Shown here: piece after piece, positions 7,841-17,518 of the stretch
Numbering within the stretch: position 1 is the first letter of the stretch
How the letters are laid out: each line of letters begins with the position of its first letter
Origin: COE1 sp949066965
GTDB lineage: Bacteria; Bacillota; Clostridia; Lachnospirales; Lachnospiraceae
Direction of reading: 5' to 3'
DNA length: 64,000 nt
NCBI GenBank assembly: GCA_949066965.1
Contig: CARTDA010000018.1
Coordinates: forward strand, 6,353 to 70,352
The notes under the pieces: generated by a model
The model's database searches: none
What the model was told of the DNA's origin: nothing
The model's input: only the letters and a program-made list of their open reading frames with translations
Made by a program: the position numbers and the translations under genes

Positions 7841-9877
7841 CTAAGCTGTTACGAGAATCCCATTTATAAACCTAAGTGTTTTAGTTGTACAGGTTATTTT
7901 GTCCCCACCTCCCGACACTCCTGTTACCACGGTAATATCCGTACTTCTACATCTGGTTACATCTGCACTCTGTGATGGATTTTCTGAGACATAAAACCGT
8001 GGAGTTTTTATACTCATTGCCTGTTGAGCCCGCCAACGCATGGAGGGGCGCAACACTCCATCCTCCCTGGTGCCATCTGAAAAATCCAGCGATCCAACCT
8101 CTTTTTCCTCCTGAAATCCTTTAATTTCTCCTATACTTACCTTAATGGAATGCGTCTCATCGGCATCTTTTGAAATTATCGCAACCCCCTGCAACGTTCC
8201 CGACGTAATTTTATCCGCGCTTAATTCACCTTCAATGTTTGCCGTTTTTACACGCAGATTCTCCGCTACAACATTTGTCGTCTTAATCGTGTCTTCTGCC
8301 AGCTGCGTCACTTTATCGTCAGCCTCATCCAGGTTTGCCCATGCAATTTTGACCGTCGGAGCAAGGGTTATCCCACCTTTGTCCAGTGTCACCAGCACAT
8401 TTCCGGACTCGTCACAAATATGCGCAACGCCCGAAGTATTTTCCATACCTCCAAGCTGCAGTGTTCCACCCTTAATCCTGTCTGCACACATTGTCCCTGC
8501 CGTGATAAAATCGGCAACAATCGCACCATCCATTGTCATTGCAAGACCATATTCCCCATTATATCCGGTGCTGGAATATCCAAAGCCATTGAGGTTCCAG
8601 CGCCATACTTTCCGGGCTTCATCAATATTTTTGGAATCCATTATCAGCAGCTCGCACGGATTGCCCTTGTCATCCATCTTCAGGGCTATGTATCCATTGG
8701 TTGCCTGCTTTATCAGGGCGGATGCGTTATTCTTTGCCGCCTGAAGTATTTCACCTTTCTGCGGCAGTCTTTGCGCTATTCCCTTTTCCGTACTCGCCAG
8801 CTGCTGTGTATATGATTTCCGGACAGTATTGCTTAATACTATGGTATTCTGTGACGCATCAGAAAGGCATGTTGTCTTTTGCTGTACCGGGAACCAGGAA
8901 TCCATTCCAAACGGACTGGCTATCGCATGGATGTAATCCCCAAGCTCAAATGACTGGATGTCCCTGTCCAGTACTGACATGTCTATTGCATTGAGTTCGA
9001 GTGTCAGGCTTGCAAACTGTTTGTCTGTGAGCCATTCCCGCGCCTTTTTTATCAGATTCTCGGGAAGCGTTACATCGCTGAAATCCACCACCCTTTTAAT
9101 CCATCCAAATTTCTTTACGGCGTCCTCGTTACAGACATAATCCTTTCCATCATTGACGGATTCTATCGTCAGATATGCCGGAAGCCCCTCGACCGGGCTC
9201 TCATCCAGCTGGTGTCCCCTTGGCAGTACCGCCGTTGCAATTTCATCCGTGGACGTACTTTCTGCATAATCCAGCAGATTCTCGCCAAACTCTATAGCCT
9301 GCCCGCACGTCTTCCCATAATCCTCCAGCGTGACCACATCCAGAATGTTTCTGCCATTGGTACGCCTTACCCTTATATATCCGCCTAATTTGTCACATAT
9401 CTTTTCCCTTAACGCTGTCAGGGTATCTTCATAGTTGGTGTACCTGTAAATGCTGTCATTGGAATCACGTACGGTGACTGCACCGACTTCAAAGCGCTTC
9501 CTTTCTTCTACCTGTTCGTTATGTTTCTGCACAAGTTCGTTTATAAAAGCATACGGCGTGACATCCTGAAACTTTTTCTGGGGCTGTATGGAGTCAGCCA
9601 GGAAGGAAAGTATCCCGACTGCATAGACATTCTTTTCACGCCTAAAGTTTACTGATGTCTCCTTTACCATTCCGTAGAACACTTCACTGCCGTCCTTCAG
9701 CACCTGTATCATGGATATCCGTTCAAGTATCCGGCTGTACAGGGGATTGTCCGGCGGGATCTTGAATTCCAGATACCCCGCGTCATTCAGGGATTCCGTC
9801 AGGGTGGGGGAAAAGACCACACACTCTTTATCCCCCGGATACCATAAGTGCCTTCCGTCCATTAAAATTTCATACAT
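7841..9877 (-). CDS. Tail-associated lysin/endopeptidase-type protein (Tal)
   Basis: A 678-residue protein at the tail tip. The N-terminal 350 residues follow the gp44/Prophage_tail family pattern (baseplate hub, starting MYEILMDGRHLWYPGD). The C-terminal half contains helical and beta segments with a tail-spike-like stretch (IVADFITAGTMCADRIKGGT, a pattern common in phage minor structural proteins). It follows directly after the Dit gene with a one-base overlap, the usual Dit-Tal order. No clear peptidase catalytic motif could be picked out, so hub function is surer than enzymatic function. Confidence 0.8.
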   Translation of the reverse strand: MYEILMDGRHLWYPGDKECVVFSPTLTESLNDAGYLEFKIPPDNPLYSRILERISMIQVLKDGSEVFYGMVKETSVNFRREKNVYAVGILSFLADSIQPQKKFQDVTPYAFINELVQKHNEQVEERKRFEVGAVTVRDSNDSIYRYTNYEDTLTALREKICDKLGGYIRVRRTNGRNILDVVTLEDYGKTCGQAIEFGENLLDYAESTSTDEIATAVLPRGHQLDESPVEGLPAYLTIESVNDGKDYVCNEDAVKKFGWIKRVVDFSDVTLPENLIKKAREWLTDKQFASLTLELNAIDMSVLDRDIQSFELGDYIHAIASPFGMDSWFPVQQKTTCLSDASQNTIVLSNTVRKSYTQQLASTEKGIAQRLPQKGEILQAAKNNASALIKQATNGYIALKMDDKGNPCELLIMDSKNIDEARKVWRWNLNGFGYSSTGYNGEYGLAMTMDGAIVADFITAGTMCADRIKGGTLQLGGMENTSGVAHICDESGNVLVTLDKGGITLAPTVKIAWANLDEADDKVTQLAEDTIKTTNVVAENLRVKTANIEGELSADKITSGTLQGVAIISKDADETHSIKVSIGEIKGFQEEKEVGSLDFSDGTREDGVLRPSMRWRAQQAMSIKTPRFYVSENPSQSADVTRCRSTDITVVTGVSGGGDKITCTTKTLRFINGILVTA

Positions 9878-10623
9878 TATAAGCTTCCCCCCCTGTAATC
9901 AATCAAAACTGTGCCCCTGCCTCTGAATACAAGCATGACATCTGATTCACCACATACTTTCAACCGCGGGAACCTGTTCTTTCCGTTCATCATGCTGAAT
10001 GTGTTTTGTCCATCCGATACCGTAAATTCAGCCGAGGCAATGCCGGATACCTCAAATACCGGAACCGACGTCATTGTCCCCCCTGGAATGAAAATGCTTA
10101 ATTCCCCATCCACCGTCTGTCTTTCGATTGTCCTGATTACCCCGGTCTCAAAGTTAAACGGATCCCATAACCATTCCTCCGCTGATGACTGCAGGTCATA
10201 TTTGTAAGGCTCAGCGCTGGGCATGTTTAATTTCATCGTGCCCAGCTGCCTTATGCGGTCAAACTCCTCGACGTAAAGCCTGCCTGTCCAGTAATGGTCA
10301 ATGTCATTGTCAAAGATGATTTTGCATCTGCGTCCGTGTACCTTATTCCTCAGGTCAGAAACAATATTGTCCCAGTCCATCCTGTTCCTTATGCCGCCAA
10401 GCTCTATGCTTATGGCTCTCGATTTATATACCGGCATGCCTGTCAGTGCTTCTGACAGGTCAAGGAAAGCGTTCGCCCCCGGGACGTCCACATAATATGT
10501 CTCCTGCTCCGGTGCCCCTATGCAGTTGTTGTTACCAATCGCCAGTCCCCAGTCATCCAGGGTATGGTATTTTGTGCCCGTGGATATTACCTCTATTTCC
10601 ACGCCATTGGTTAATGCATTCAT
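9877..10623 (-). CDS. Distal tail protein (Dit)
   Basis: A 248-residue protein placed between tape measure and Tal, each with touching ends. Dit forms the hexameric hub connecting tail tube and baseplate. The N-terminal half (belt domain, with MPVYKSRAISIELGG and WTGRLYVEEFDRIRQLG) and a C-terminal beta-sandwich (TMTSVPVFEVSGIASAEF) fit the phage tail component family. Confidence 0.8.
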   Translation of the reverse strand: MNALTNGVEIEVISTGTKYHTLDDWGLAIGNNNCIGAPEQETYYVDVPGANAFLDLSEALTGMPVYKSRAISIELGGIRNRMDWDNIVSDLRNKVHGRRCKIIFDNDIDHYWTGRLYVEEFDRIRQLGTMKLNMPSAEPYKYDLQSSAEEWLWDPFNFETGVIRTIERQTVDGELSIFIPGGTMTSVPVFEVSGIASAEFTVSDGQNTFSMMNGKNRFPRLKVCGESDVMLVFRGRGTVLIDYRGGSL

Positions 10624-13600
10624 TACCGACCTCTTTCACGCATGTCAAGCCTGCGGAATTCCATATTCATCTTAGGGGCAAGTGCACCTATTGTTTCTCC
10701 GGAATCGAGCACGACCTCCCTGTTTTCAGCCAGATACGGCAGATACTGTTTCATCACTTTCAGCATCTCAGAGACTCCGTTCGTGCCAAATCCATGGCTG
10801 TCTGCCTGTGCCTCAAGTGACACGCTTCCACGTATGGACATATTTTCAGCCAGTCCGTTGACGGCATCCGTTACAAGTCCCTGGTTGTCTTTAATCCCCT
10901 GCGCCAGTCCGTGCATGAAATCCGGCATCCATTTTTCATAATCCCGGAGGGGTCCCTTGTCCGGACGTGAGAAATGCAGAAACTCCCTAATCTTGTCTGC
11001 AATGTCCCTAATCGGTTCCAATATGGCATTGATTTTCTGCCTGATGCCATCTATAAGCCCCATTACAAAGTCCTTGCCCCATCCAATTGCCTTAGCTGGC
11101 AGAGTCGTTATAAACTCAATTGCTTCCTGAAATCCTTCCCTGACACTGGGACCGAGATTTCCTAACGCTGCCTGCACCCCTGCCACCACGTTATTCCACG
11201 CTGCCGATGTGGACTGCCGAATTTCATTCCATATTCCCACAATCTTGCCCTTGAGGTTTCTGATATGACCCGCAACACTACTGCCAAGCCCCTGAGCTAT
11301 GGAAGATACTCCCGCCTTGATGCTTCCCCATGTTGATGTGGAGAAATCTTTTATCCCATTCCAGGCTGTCCCTGTCGCAGTCTTCACATTCTCCCATGTC
11401 GAAGCAAAAAAGTCCTGTACGCCGCCCCAGATTGTCTCTGCCTTTGACTTGATGCCGTTCCATGTCGATACAAAAAAATCCTTTATCCCTCCCCAGACTG
11501 TCTGGGCTGTTGACTTGATGCCGTTCCATGTCGATACAAGAAAATCCTTTATCCCTCCCCAGACTGCCTGGGCTGTCGACTTGATGCCATTCCAGACCGA
11601 GGAAAAAAAATCCTTTATCCCTCCCCAGATTGCCTGGGCAGCTGACTTGATGTTTTCCCATGTCGATACAAAGAAATCCTTTATTCCTCCCCAGATTGCC
11701 TGGGCTGTCGACTTGATGCCATTCCAGACCGAGGAAAAAAAGTCCTTTATCCCTCCCCAGATTGCCTGGGCAGCTGCTTTTATGCTTTCCCACAGGTCAA
11801 TCCAGAACTGCCGGAATTCATCACAGGTATTCCATAAATATATGAATACTGCCACCAGTGCCGCAACTGCCGCTATAACCAGCACAATGGGATTTGCTAT
11901 CAGGGCAGCGCTAAATGCCTTTACTGCCGTGGTCACCACTGTTAATGCTGTCTTTACGGATGCAAACGCAGTGACGAGTCCTGGTATTATCGTCATGACC
12001 TGCCCTATGGACCATATTATCTTTCCGGCAATCATTAATGCGGGTCCTAATGCGGCAACAATTACACCAATGACGGCGACGATGGTCTTCATTACTGGGC
12101 TCAGACTATTGAGCCAGTCTATAAAATTCCCTACGATTTTCACTGCTTCGCGTATGGCTGGCATCAGGATTTCACCGAAGGCTATTGCAAGCTCTGATAT
12201 CTTGCTTTTCAGGGTCGTAAGCTGCCCATTCAGGTTATCCTGCATGATTGCAGTCATGTTTTCGGCAGAACCATCACAATTGTCAATGGCACTTCGTAAC
12301 TGGTCTATTTTCTCTGGTGCCGCGGTCATTAATGCGAGAAATCCACTCATTGCATTCTGCCCCACCAGTGCCTTTGCATTAGCTGATTTTTCTGCATCCG
12401 ATAACTGCGAAAATGCATAGCGACATTCCTTCAAAATTTGACCCAGCTCTCTCATTTTTCCATTTGAATCTTTTGTCCGTATTGTTAAATTTCCTATTTC
12501 TTGACCCGCGAGTTTAACATCCCCAGCAAGGACTGTCATTACTTTTCTCATTGCAGTACCAGACATTTCACCCTTTACACTTGAATCTGACATTAAACCT
12601 ATAGCCTCTGCTGTATCCTCTATAGAAAAACTCAATGCACCAGCCACTGGTGCGCAATATTTAAACCCCTCACCCATAAGACCAACATCTGTATTTGCGT
12701 TGGACATGGCAGCTGCCATTACATCTGCAGCATGTGTTACGTTTGCCACACCATTCGTTGTCTCATCTACCTCTATATGAAAAGCTGTCATTGTATCGGT
12801 TAAAATATCTGATGTCGTTGCTAAATCTTCACCTGATGCAGCAGCAAGATTCATTACCCCGGCAATACCATTAAGCATATCCTCGGTTTTCCACCCTGCC
12901 ATAGCCATATAGTTCATGGCTTCTGCCGCCTCTGACGCAGAAAATTTTGTCTCTTTTCCCATCTCCCTGGCTTTATTTCTAAGCTGTTCAAGTTCTTCAC
13001 CAGTAGCTCCTGATACAGCTGCAACCTTACTCATTGCAGAATCAAAATCAGCGGCTGTTTTTATTGCTTCAACGCCAAAATTTGCAACTGTCTTTGACAC
13101 AGGCATGAGCGTTTGTCCTACACCCTCAATGGTTGCTCCCACATTCTTAAGGTTTTCCCCTGTCTGGGTCAGTCTTTCAAACGAATCAGCCGAATCATCT
13201 ACTTGCTCTTTCAATAGGTTTAATGAATCGCCTGATGCATCTGCCTGCTTTCCCAATTCCTCCAGTGCATCTTCCGAATCCCCGACATTCTCCTCAAATC
13301 CATCCAGTGTGTTGCCTGCCGTACTTGTCTGTGCTTCCAGACCTTTCAGGGTATTTTCTGTTGCTACGATTTCCCGCTGCAATTCGTCATACTGATGCTG
13401 ACTAATATCCCCTCTTGCCAGTGCCTCATTAGCCTCTGTCCCTGCTTTCTGAAGTGCCGCTAATTTCTCTCTTGTCTCCCCAATTGCCTCTGCCAGTAAC
13501 CGCTGTTTTTGTTCTAACAGTATTGTATTTTTCGGGTCAATTTTTAGCAGCCTCTCTACTGCCTTCAAGCCTTCCTGTGTACCCCTTATGTCCTTGTTAA

Positions 13601-13682
13601 CATCTGTCAAGGCTTTTGCAAGTCCCTGTGTATCTCCGCCTATTTTTAAGACTATTCCCTTTATTTTATCCCCTGATGCCAT
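10623..13682 (-). CDS. Tail tape measure protein
   Basis: A 1019-residue protein that sets tail length. Order: N-terminal coiled coil (residues 20-190), the TP901-family core (FDSAMSKVAAVSGATGEEL, about residues 210-500), two hydrophobic segments (about 535-565 and 590-615), then a run of Trp/Gly repeats (WGGIKDFF...W), then the conserved C-terminal HFSRPDKGPLRDYEKWMPDF motif. The ATG at 13682 has AGGAGG in front. The DNA of the repeat region is itself a tandem repeat. Confidence 0.92.
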   Translation of the reverse strand: MASGDKIKGIVLKIGGDTQGLAKALTDVNKDIRGTQEGLKAVERLLKIDPKNTILLEQKQRLLAEAIGETREKLAALQKAGTEANEALARGDISQHQYDELQREIVATENTLKGLEAQTSTAGNTLDGFEENVGDSEDALEELGKQADASGDSLNLLKEQVDDSADSFERLTQTGENLKNVGATIEGVGQTLMPVSKTVANFGVEAIKTAADFDSAMSKVAAVSGATGEELEQLRNKAREMGKETKFSASEAAEAMNYMAMAGWKTEDMLNGIAGVMNLAAASGEDLATTSDILTDTMTAFHIEVDETTNGVANVTHAADVMAAAMSNANTDVGLMGEGFKYCAPVAGALSFSIEDTAEAIGLMSDSSVKGEMSGTAMRKVMTVLAGDVKLAGQEIGNLTIRTKDSNGKMRELGQILKECRYAFSQLSDAEKSANAKALVGQNAMSGFLALMTAAPEKIDQLRSAIDNCDGSAENMTAIMQDNLNGQLTTLKSKISELAIAFGEILMPAIREAVKIVGNFIDWLNSLSPVMKTIVAVIGVIVAALGPALMIAGKIIWSIGQVMTIIPGLVTAFASVKTALTVVTTAVKAFSAALIANPIVLVIAAVAALVAVFIYLWNTCDEFRQFWIDLWESIKAAAQAIWGGIKDFFSSVWNGIKSTAQAIWGGIKDFFVSTWENIKSAAQAIWGGIKDFFSSVWNGIKSTAQAVWGGIKDFLVSTWNGIKSTAQTVWGGIKDFFVSTWNGIKSKAETIWGGVQDFFASTWENVKTATGTAWNGIKDFSTSTWGSIKAGVSSIAQGLGSSVAGHIRNLKGKIVGIWNEIRQSTSAAWNNVVAGVQAALGNLGPSVREGFQEAIEFITTLPAKAIGWGKDFVMGLIDGIRQKINAILEPIRDIADKIREFLHFSRPDKGPLRDYEKWMPDFMHGLAQGIKDNQGLVTDAVNGLAENMSIRGSVSLEAQADSHGFGTNGVSEMLKVMKQYLPYLAENREVVLDSGETIGALAPKMNMEFRRLDMRERGR
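11300..11800 (-). repeat. Tandem repeats within the tape measure gene
   Basis: Seven to eight degenerate units, each encoding a Trp-containing 30-33-residue period (AIWGGIKDFFSSVWNGIKST). Neighbouring DNA units are highly alike, so copy number could change by recombination and thereby alter tail length. Confidence 0.8.
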
Positions 13683-13691
13683 TCCTGCCTC

Positions 13692-14230
13692 CTACAAATT
13701 ATCAATATCCGCCTGCGTTGCTATCAGCGGATAATCATACTCATCATTTTTCATCTCGATGAACATGTCATTAATCATGCCTATCGTAAGATAATCCATG
13801 TCCGAAATGGAAATACCGCACTGTACCGCCCTTAGCAGAAACAATGCGGTATTAACCTCCCTGTCTATCCGGCGTCCTTTTTTTTTGGGACTGACGTCCC
13901 TTTATTGTTGAGGTTCCAGAGTTCCAGAATCTCCGGCAGAATCTCATAGATGTTAAATGCGTCAAACTGGTCAAGCCATTCATAAACATCATCCGGCTGT
14001 GACGGGTCGCCATGCTTGTTCATCAGGTATGCAATATTTTCAAACATTTCAAGGGAAGCTATCGGGATACTGCTGCCTTCCTGTGCCTTTTCCCCGTCCT
14101 CAATGTCCTTCTGCAGCTTTTCCATGTCAACGAAGATGTCCCTGCCGAACCTGATGCGGTACATCCGCGGTATGGCTGCCGTGCTGCGGAATTTATATTT
14201 TTCCCCGCCTATGGTTATTTCCCTTGTCAT
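13692..14230 (-). CDS. Tail assembly chaperones made by programmed -1 frameshift (gpG / gpG-T)
   Basis: The zero-frame ORF (14230 to 13865) encodes 121 residues ending VPKKKDAG. At a run of nine A on the coding strand (plus 13878-13886) a -1 slip reads on without stop into a second frame: KGRRIDREVNTALFLLRAVQ and further to DIDNL, stop at 13692-13694. The product is about 179 residues. The position between major tail protein and tape measure, and the downstream frame lacking its own start, fit the lambda G/GT pattern of tail chaperones. The slip itself is inferred from the slippery run and the intact second frame. Confidence 0.85.
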
Positions 14231-14808
14231 GAGCCTGCACCCCCTCCCGGTACGCCTGCCGGCAGATATACCGTGTCATACCATTTTGTAAATACCTCAT
14301 CCGGCGTGTCCTCCGTGGTCTTCGCGCGCACATTCCCATCTGAATTTGGCGCACATGTCAGGGATATTTTGTCCGTTGTCGGTTCCTTGCTGTCCTCAGT
14401 CGTTGAGGACTCTGTTGATGGCCTTGTTGCCGTGCAGTTCAGGAACCAGAACCGTGTCGGCCTGATATCCCCGTCAATGTCAAACCCCAGCGCAAACTCC
14501 TTTGTCTGTGCGTTGGCATTTTCAACCAGTACGCTGTTGTCATCCTTTTCCTCCTTCAGGACATCCAGCCGGAACTGGTCAGGAATCAGCGCCATTTCCA
14601 GGTCCCCCTCATACCCGCCATTGGAAGATGTGACATAATACACAATGCCGTCTGCATAAAATGGTGACAAATCCCCCTTCGCCTCCAGGCTCACTGATAC
14701 CGCCCCGGGCACCGCCACGGGCACGCCATATCCCGTTCCGTCCTCTGTTTTCAGTGCATAGTGCACATTTTTGATATTAAATTTCACCTTGTTTCTTTTA
14801 TTTGACAT
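14227..14808 (-). CDS. Major tail tube protein
   Basis: A 193-residue protein following the phi13/TP901 major tail protein pattern: KFNIKNVHYAL near the start, then SLEAKGDLSPFYADGIVYY and LEMALIPDQFRLDVL. It polymerises into the tail tube. It lies between the tail terminator and the chaperone genes; its stop overlaps the chaperone start by four bases. The glycine-rich C-terminus (GVPGGGAGS) is flexible. Confidence 0.85.
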   Translation of the reverse strand: MSNKRNKVKFNIKNVHYALKTEDGTGYGVPVAVPGAVSVSLEAKGDLSPFYADGIVYYVTSSNGGYEGDLEMALIPDQFRLDVLKEEKDDNSVLVENANAQTKEFALGFDIDGDIRPTRFWFLNCTATRPSTESSTTEDSKEPTTDKISLTCAPNSDGNVRAKTTEDTPDEVFTKWYDTVYLPAGVPGGGAGS

Positions 14809-14810
14809 CC

Positions 14811-15125
14811 TTACGCCTCCAGTTCGTATATGACTTCGTAACAGCTTTCGCTGTCAAGTCCGGTCTCGCTTTTCTTGTAATAAAATGTTTCCAGCGCTTT
14901 CTCAACCCTTTCCTCTGCATCCATGTCCTTATGCTGCGTGTACAGTTCTACCTGTATATGGCGGGATGAACTGTATACCTTTCCGTCCGCCTTAAAATTA
15001 TTGGAGTACGGCGTCATGTATATGATGTAGGGCATTGCCGGCGCCTCCCCTTCCGGGAAGGAATGGTATGCAACCGGAAATCCGGATTTTCCAAGCATTT
15101 TCTTAAACTCTTCAAGTGGAATCAC
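14811..15125 (-). CDS. Tail terminator/completion protein
   Basis: A 104-residue protein (MIPLEEFKKMLGKSGFPVAY, FKADGKVYSSSRHIQVELYT). Size, position before the tail tube gene, and the pattern of strand-rich core match small tail terminators of siphoviruses. Overlaps the preceding gene by four bases. Confidence 0.65.
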   Translation of the reverse strand: MIPLEEFKKMLGKSGFPVAYHSFPEGEAPAMPYIIYMTPYSNNFKADGKVYSSSRHIQVELYTQHKDMDAEERVEKALETFYYKKSETGLDSESCYEVIYELEA

Positions 15126-15493
15126 TTCATTTTTACCTGTATCTTTCTTTCAAGTTTGTTTTCAAGCTGCTCTTCTGCCGGACGAATATGCGGTTTTCCC
15201 TCCACACGTCCGCCGTTCCTTTTTGCATGGCCATACTCAAGCAGGTGCGTCAGCTGTGGTTTTGCCGAATTATAAACTGACGTCCTTATATCCGTGCCGG
15301 ATTCATATTCAACCCTGCTTTTCCAGCCTTTTTTGTATTTTCCGCTTTGTTTTGGCGCGTTTGCCCTTATTTCTGCCGCGCACTCCTTGGATGCCTCCTT
15401 TACGCTTTCTTTCAGTGCCTCTGACACTTCATCGCTGTATGCCCGGAGCTCATCCATAATCGACGCTGCCAGGCTGTCCACACTTACGGACAT
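15122..15493 (-). CDS. HK97 gp10-like head-tail/tail completion protein
   Basis: A 123-residue protein with the family's mix of N-terminal helices and the signature APKQSGKYKKGWKSRV followed by LTHLLEYGHAKRNGG and KPHIRPAEEQLE. Start ATG at 15493 overlaps the previous stop (TGATG). It joins tails to heads. Confidence 0.85.
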   Translation of the reverse strand: MSVSVDSLAASIMDELRAYSDEVSEALKESVKEASKECAAEIRANAPKQSGKYKKGWKSRVEYESGTDIRTSVYNSAKPQLTHLLEYGHAKRNGGRVEGKPHIRPAEEQLENKLERKIQVKMK

Positions 15494-15792
15494 CACACGC
15501 CTCCTTTCCTGCGCAGGTACAGTTCCATCTCGTCCGAATCCTCCTTATGGTACGTCCTGTATATTCCGTACAGGATTCCCTTATACTCCGCGACGGTTTC
15601 CCCGGCATAATTTACCGCGGGCGTTGTCAGCATAATCTCAGGGGACATTCCATTCTGCCCTGCCTTGAACCATTCATTGCGTGTTATCGCGCCCTCCGAA
15701 ACAAATATCCTCCGTCCTTTCCCTGACGGAATATGCTGCCCTATCCCGTCCTCCGTATATGTTTCTTTTATCAGATATGCCACCCCGTCCAT
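15493..15792 (-). CDS. Head-tail adaptor (head closure) protein
   Basis: A 99-residue protein of the phage head-tail joining type: small beta barrel with RRIFVSEGAITRNEWFKAGQ and VAEYKGILYGIYRTY. Its order between the gp6-like connector and gp10-like protein supports the assignment. Confidence 0.7.
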   Translation of the reverse strand: MDGVAYLIKETYTEDGIGQHIPSGKGRRIFVSEGAITRNEWFKAGQNGMSPEIMLTTPAVNYAGETVAEYKGILYGIYRTYHKEDSDEMELYLRRKGGV

Positions 15793-16070
15793 CAGCCGCC
15801 TCCTGCCTTCTGCCTGAACAGCCTGTTGTTCAGCATATAGCGGAGCATCCTGGGCATGGCTGCCTTTTCATCCTTGCGCTTCCTGTACAGGTATGCCGCA
15901 TACTGCTCCACAAGCATCCCGTCCTGCTCCGCCCCTGCATCAAGCTTTATGCCCTCGTCGGAGATGGCTTTCCTTGCAAGGCCGATTACATTCCGCAGGT
16001 ATTCATCATACGCGCCGGCACTTATCTGCAGGTCTGTCTTCAGGATTTCCAGAATGTTTTCGTCGGTCAT
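15792..16070 (-). CDS. Head-tail connector, gp6-like
   Basis: A 92-residue helical protein (EILKTDLQISAGAYDEYLRN, EQYAAYLYRKRKDEKAAMPR). It matches the pattern of the QLRG/gp6 DNA-packaging connector that binds below the portal. It directly follows the capsid gene. Confidence 0.75.
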   Translation of the reverse strand: MTDENILEILKTDLQISAGAYDEYLRNVIGLARKAISDEGIKLDAGAEQDGMLVEQYAAYLYRKRKDEKAAMPRMLRYMLNNRLFRQKAGGG

Positions 16071-16090
16071 GGCACCATCCCCTTTTCTTT

Positions 16091-17518
16091 TTATTCACTG
16101 TCACCACTGCCACTGTCAGTTCCACCAGCCGTCTCGTTACGCTTGTCCGGCGCAAATGAAACGCCTGTTGTCGGAGCCATATTCCCGACATTGGTCACTG
16201 CAAACGCCTCTGCAATCACGGGTTTCCCATCATACCGGGCAGTCCCCTTGAACACGGTCTGGTCCTCCAGGAATTTTGTGTGTTCGCTTGTTGCCAGTTC
16301 GGTACCCGCACGCTCAACAAGCAGGTACATGTCCGCATATCCGAAGATGATGTCGCCATCCGGGACGAAGCCAAGTTCCACGATGTCCCCGCCGATGACG
16401 GGCATGGTCATGTTCATGCCTGCCACAATCGCCGCCGTCGCATTCTTGTCCATGCTCTGGATTATCAGGTCTGTATGGGTATTTTTGTTCATAATCCATA
16501 CCAGTCCGGTCTCACTGTAATCATTTCTGATACTCTTGGTCTTTCCGAGGATTTCCTGGAACAGTTTGAGTCCCGTCGCCCCTGTGCCTTTTGTAATGTT
16601 GCTGGCTCTCAGATCCACCCACTTCCTCGCCGTCGCCGGATGGTCACCCGGTTCCGATGCCTGCGCCAGCCTTGTCACGATGCCAAGCGGCATCTTTGTC
16701 CCCGTGCCATATACGATTGCCTTGTCAAGCGCCTTCCCGATTGCCTTTCCGAGCGCATTGATGATTTCTGACACCAGGTTGACATCATTGTCCTCCAGTA
16801 TGGCATTGCACACGGCAAAGTAACCGCCGACCTTGTAGCCGTCAACCTCCGTGTCATTAAAGCTTAAGTCCAGTTCGTTCAGCCCGGCACACATCTCCGT
16901 CCAGACAGCTTCCGGGACTGCCCCCATGATGCGCTGCCTTGCCTTTCCCGCAACGGGTCTCACTGTCACGTATTTTAACAGCTTTGACGTCTCCTCCACC
17001 CGCGTCTTTAACAGTTCCAGCATGATGTCGGGAATCACGAGACCTACATTTGTAATTCCCCGCTTCTCACTGATTGCAGTCCTTACGGTGCTGATAAACT
17101 CCCTGACATCCTCCTTCGCAAAAAAGGCATCCCTCTCCTGCATGGTCAGTCCATAAAAATTCTTCCCCCTTGACATTACCGCCGTGTCCTCCCTCTCTTT
17201 TTTTGTTTCTGCCGGGCGGGCTTCCATCTGGTTTCCAAGTCCCGCTGTCCGTTTTTCCTCTTCTTTCAGTTCGCTTTCCAGACGTTCCAGTTCTTCCTCA
17301 AGCCTGCCTGTCTCTTCCTCATGTTCCTTCCTTTCCGTCTCGAACTGTTCGACCTCACCCTCGACCAGCCCCTTTTCCTCATCCGTCTCGGCTTCCTCGA
17401 TTGCCTTTTCCAGTTCTGCCTCCCTTGTCGCAAAGCCGGCATCCTTTCCCCTGAGTTCCTCCAATGCTTTCCTGCTCGCGTCAATTTTTTTCCGCAGTAT
17501 CAGTGCTTTCAGTGCCAT
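16091..17518 (-). CDS. HK97-type major capsid protein with delta domain
   Basis: A 475-residue capsid precursor. The first 110 residues are a Glu/Arg/Lys-rich coiled coil (the scaffold-like delta domain removed by the protease). The HK97 fold follows, with LKTRVEETSKLLKYVTVRPV, the DNAxLEDNDVNLV region and GVEWMNKNTHT-like loop (VWIMNKNTHTDLII). An acidic Gly/Ser tail (GGTDSGSGDSE) ends it. The ATG at 17518 has AAAGGAG nine bases upstream. It overlaps the protease gene end by 38 bases. Confidence 0.9.
   Translation of the reverse strand: MALKALILRKKIDASRKALEELRGKDAGFATREAELEKAIEEAETDEEKGLVEGEVEQFETERKEHEEETGRLEEELERLESELKEEEKRTAGLGNQMEARPAETKKEREDTAVMSRGKNFYGLTMQERDAFFAKEDVREFISTVRTAISEKRGITNVGLVIPDIMLELLKTRVEETSKLLKYVTVRPVAGKARQRIMGAVPEAVWTEMCAGLNELDLSFNDTEVDGYKVGGYFAVCNAILEDNDVNLVSEIINALGKAIGKALDKAIVYGTGTKMPLGIVTRLAQASEPGDHPATARKWVDLRASNITKGTGATGLKLFQEILGKTKSIRNDYSETGLVWIMNKNTHTDLIIQSMDKNATAAIVAGMNMTMPVIGGDIVELGFVPDGDIIFGYADMYLLVERAGTELATSEHTKFLEDQTVFKGTARYDGKPVIAEAFAVTNVGNMAPTTGVSFAPDKRNETAGGTDSGSGDSE

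Noticed and set aside
11299..12420. Long plus-strand ORF of 373 codons over the tape measure gene
   Set aside because: An antisense shadow caused by repeats and biased codon use; no RBS, and the minus-strand protein is certain.
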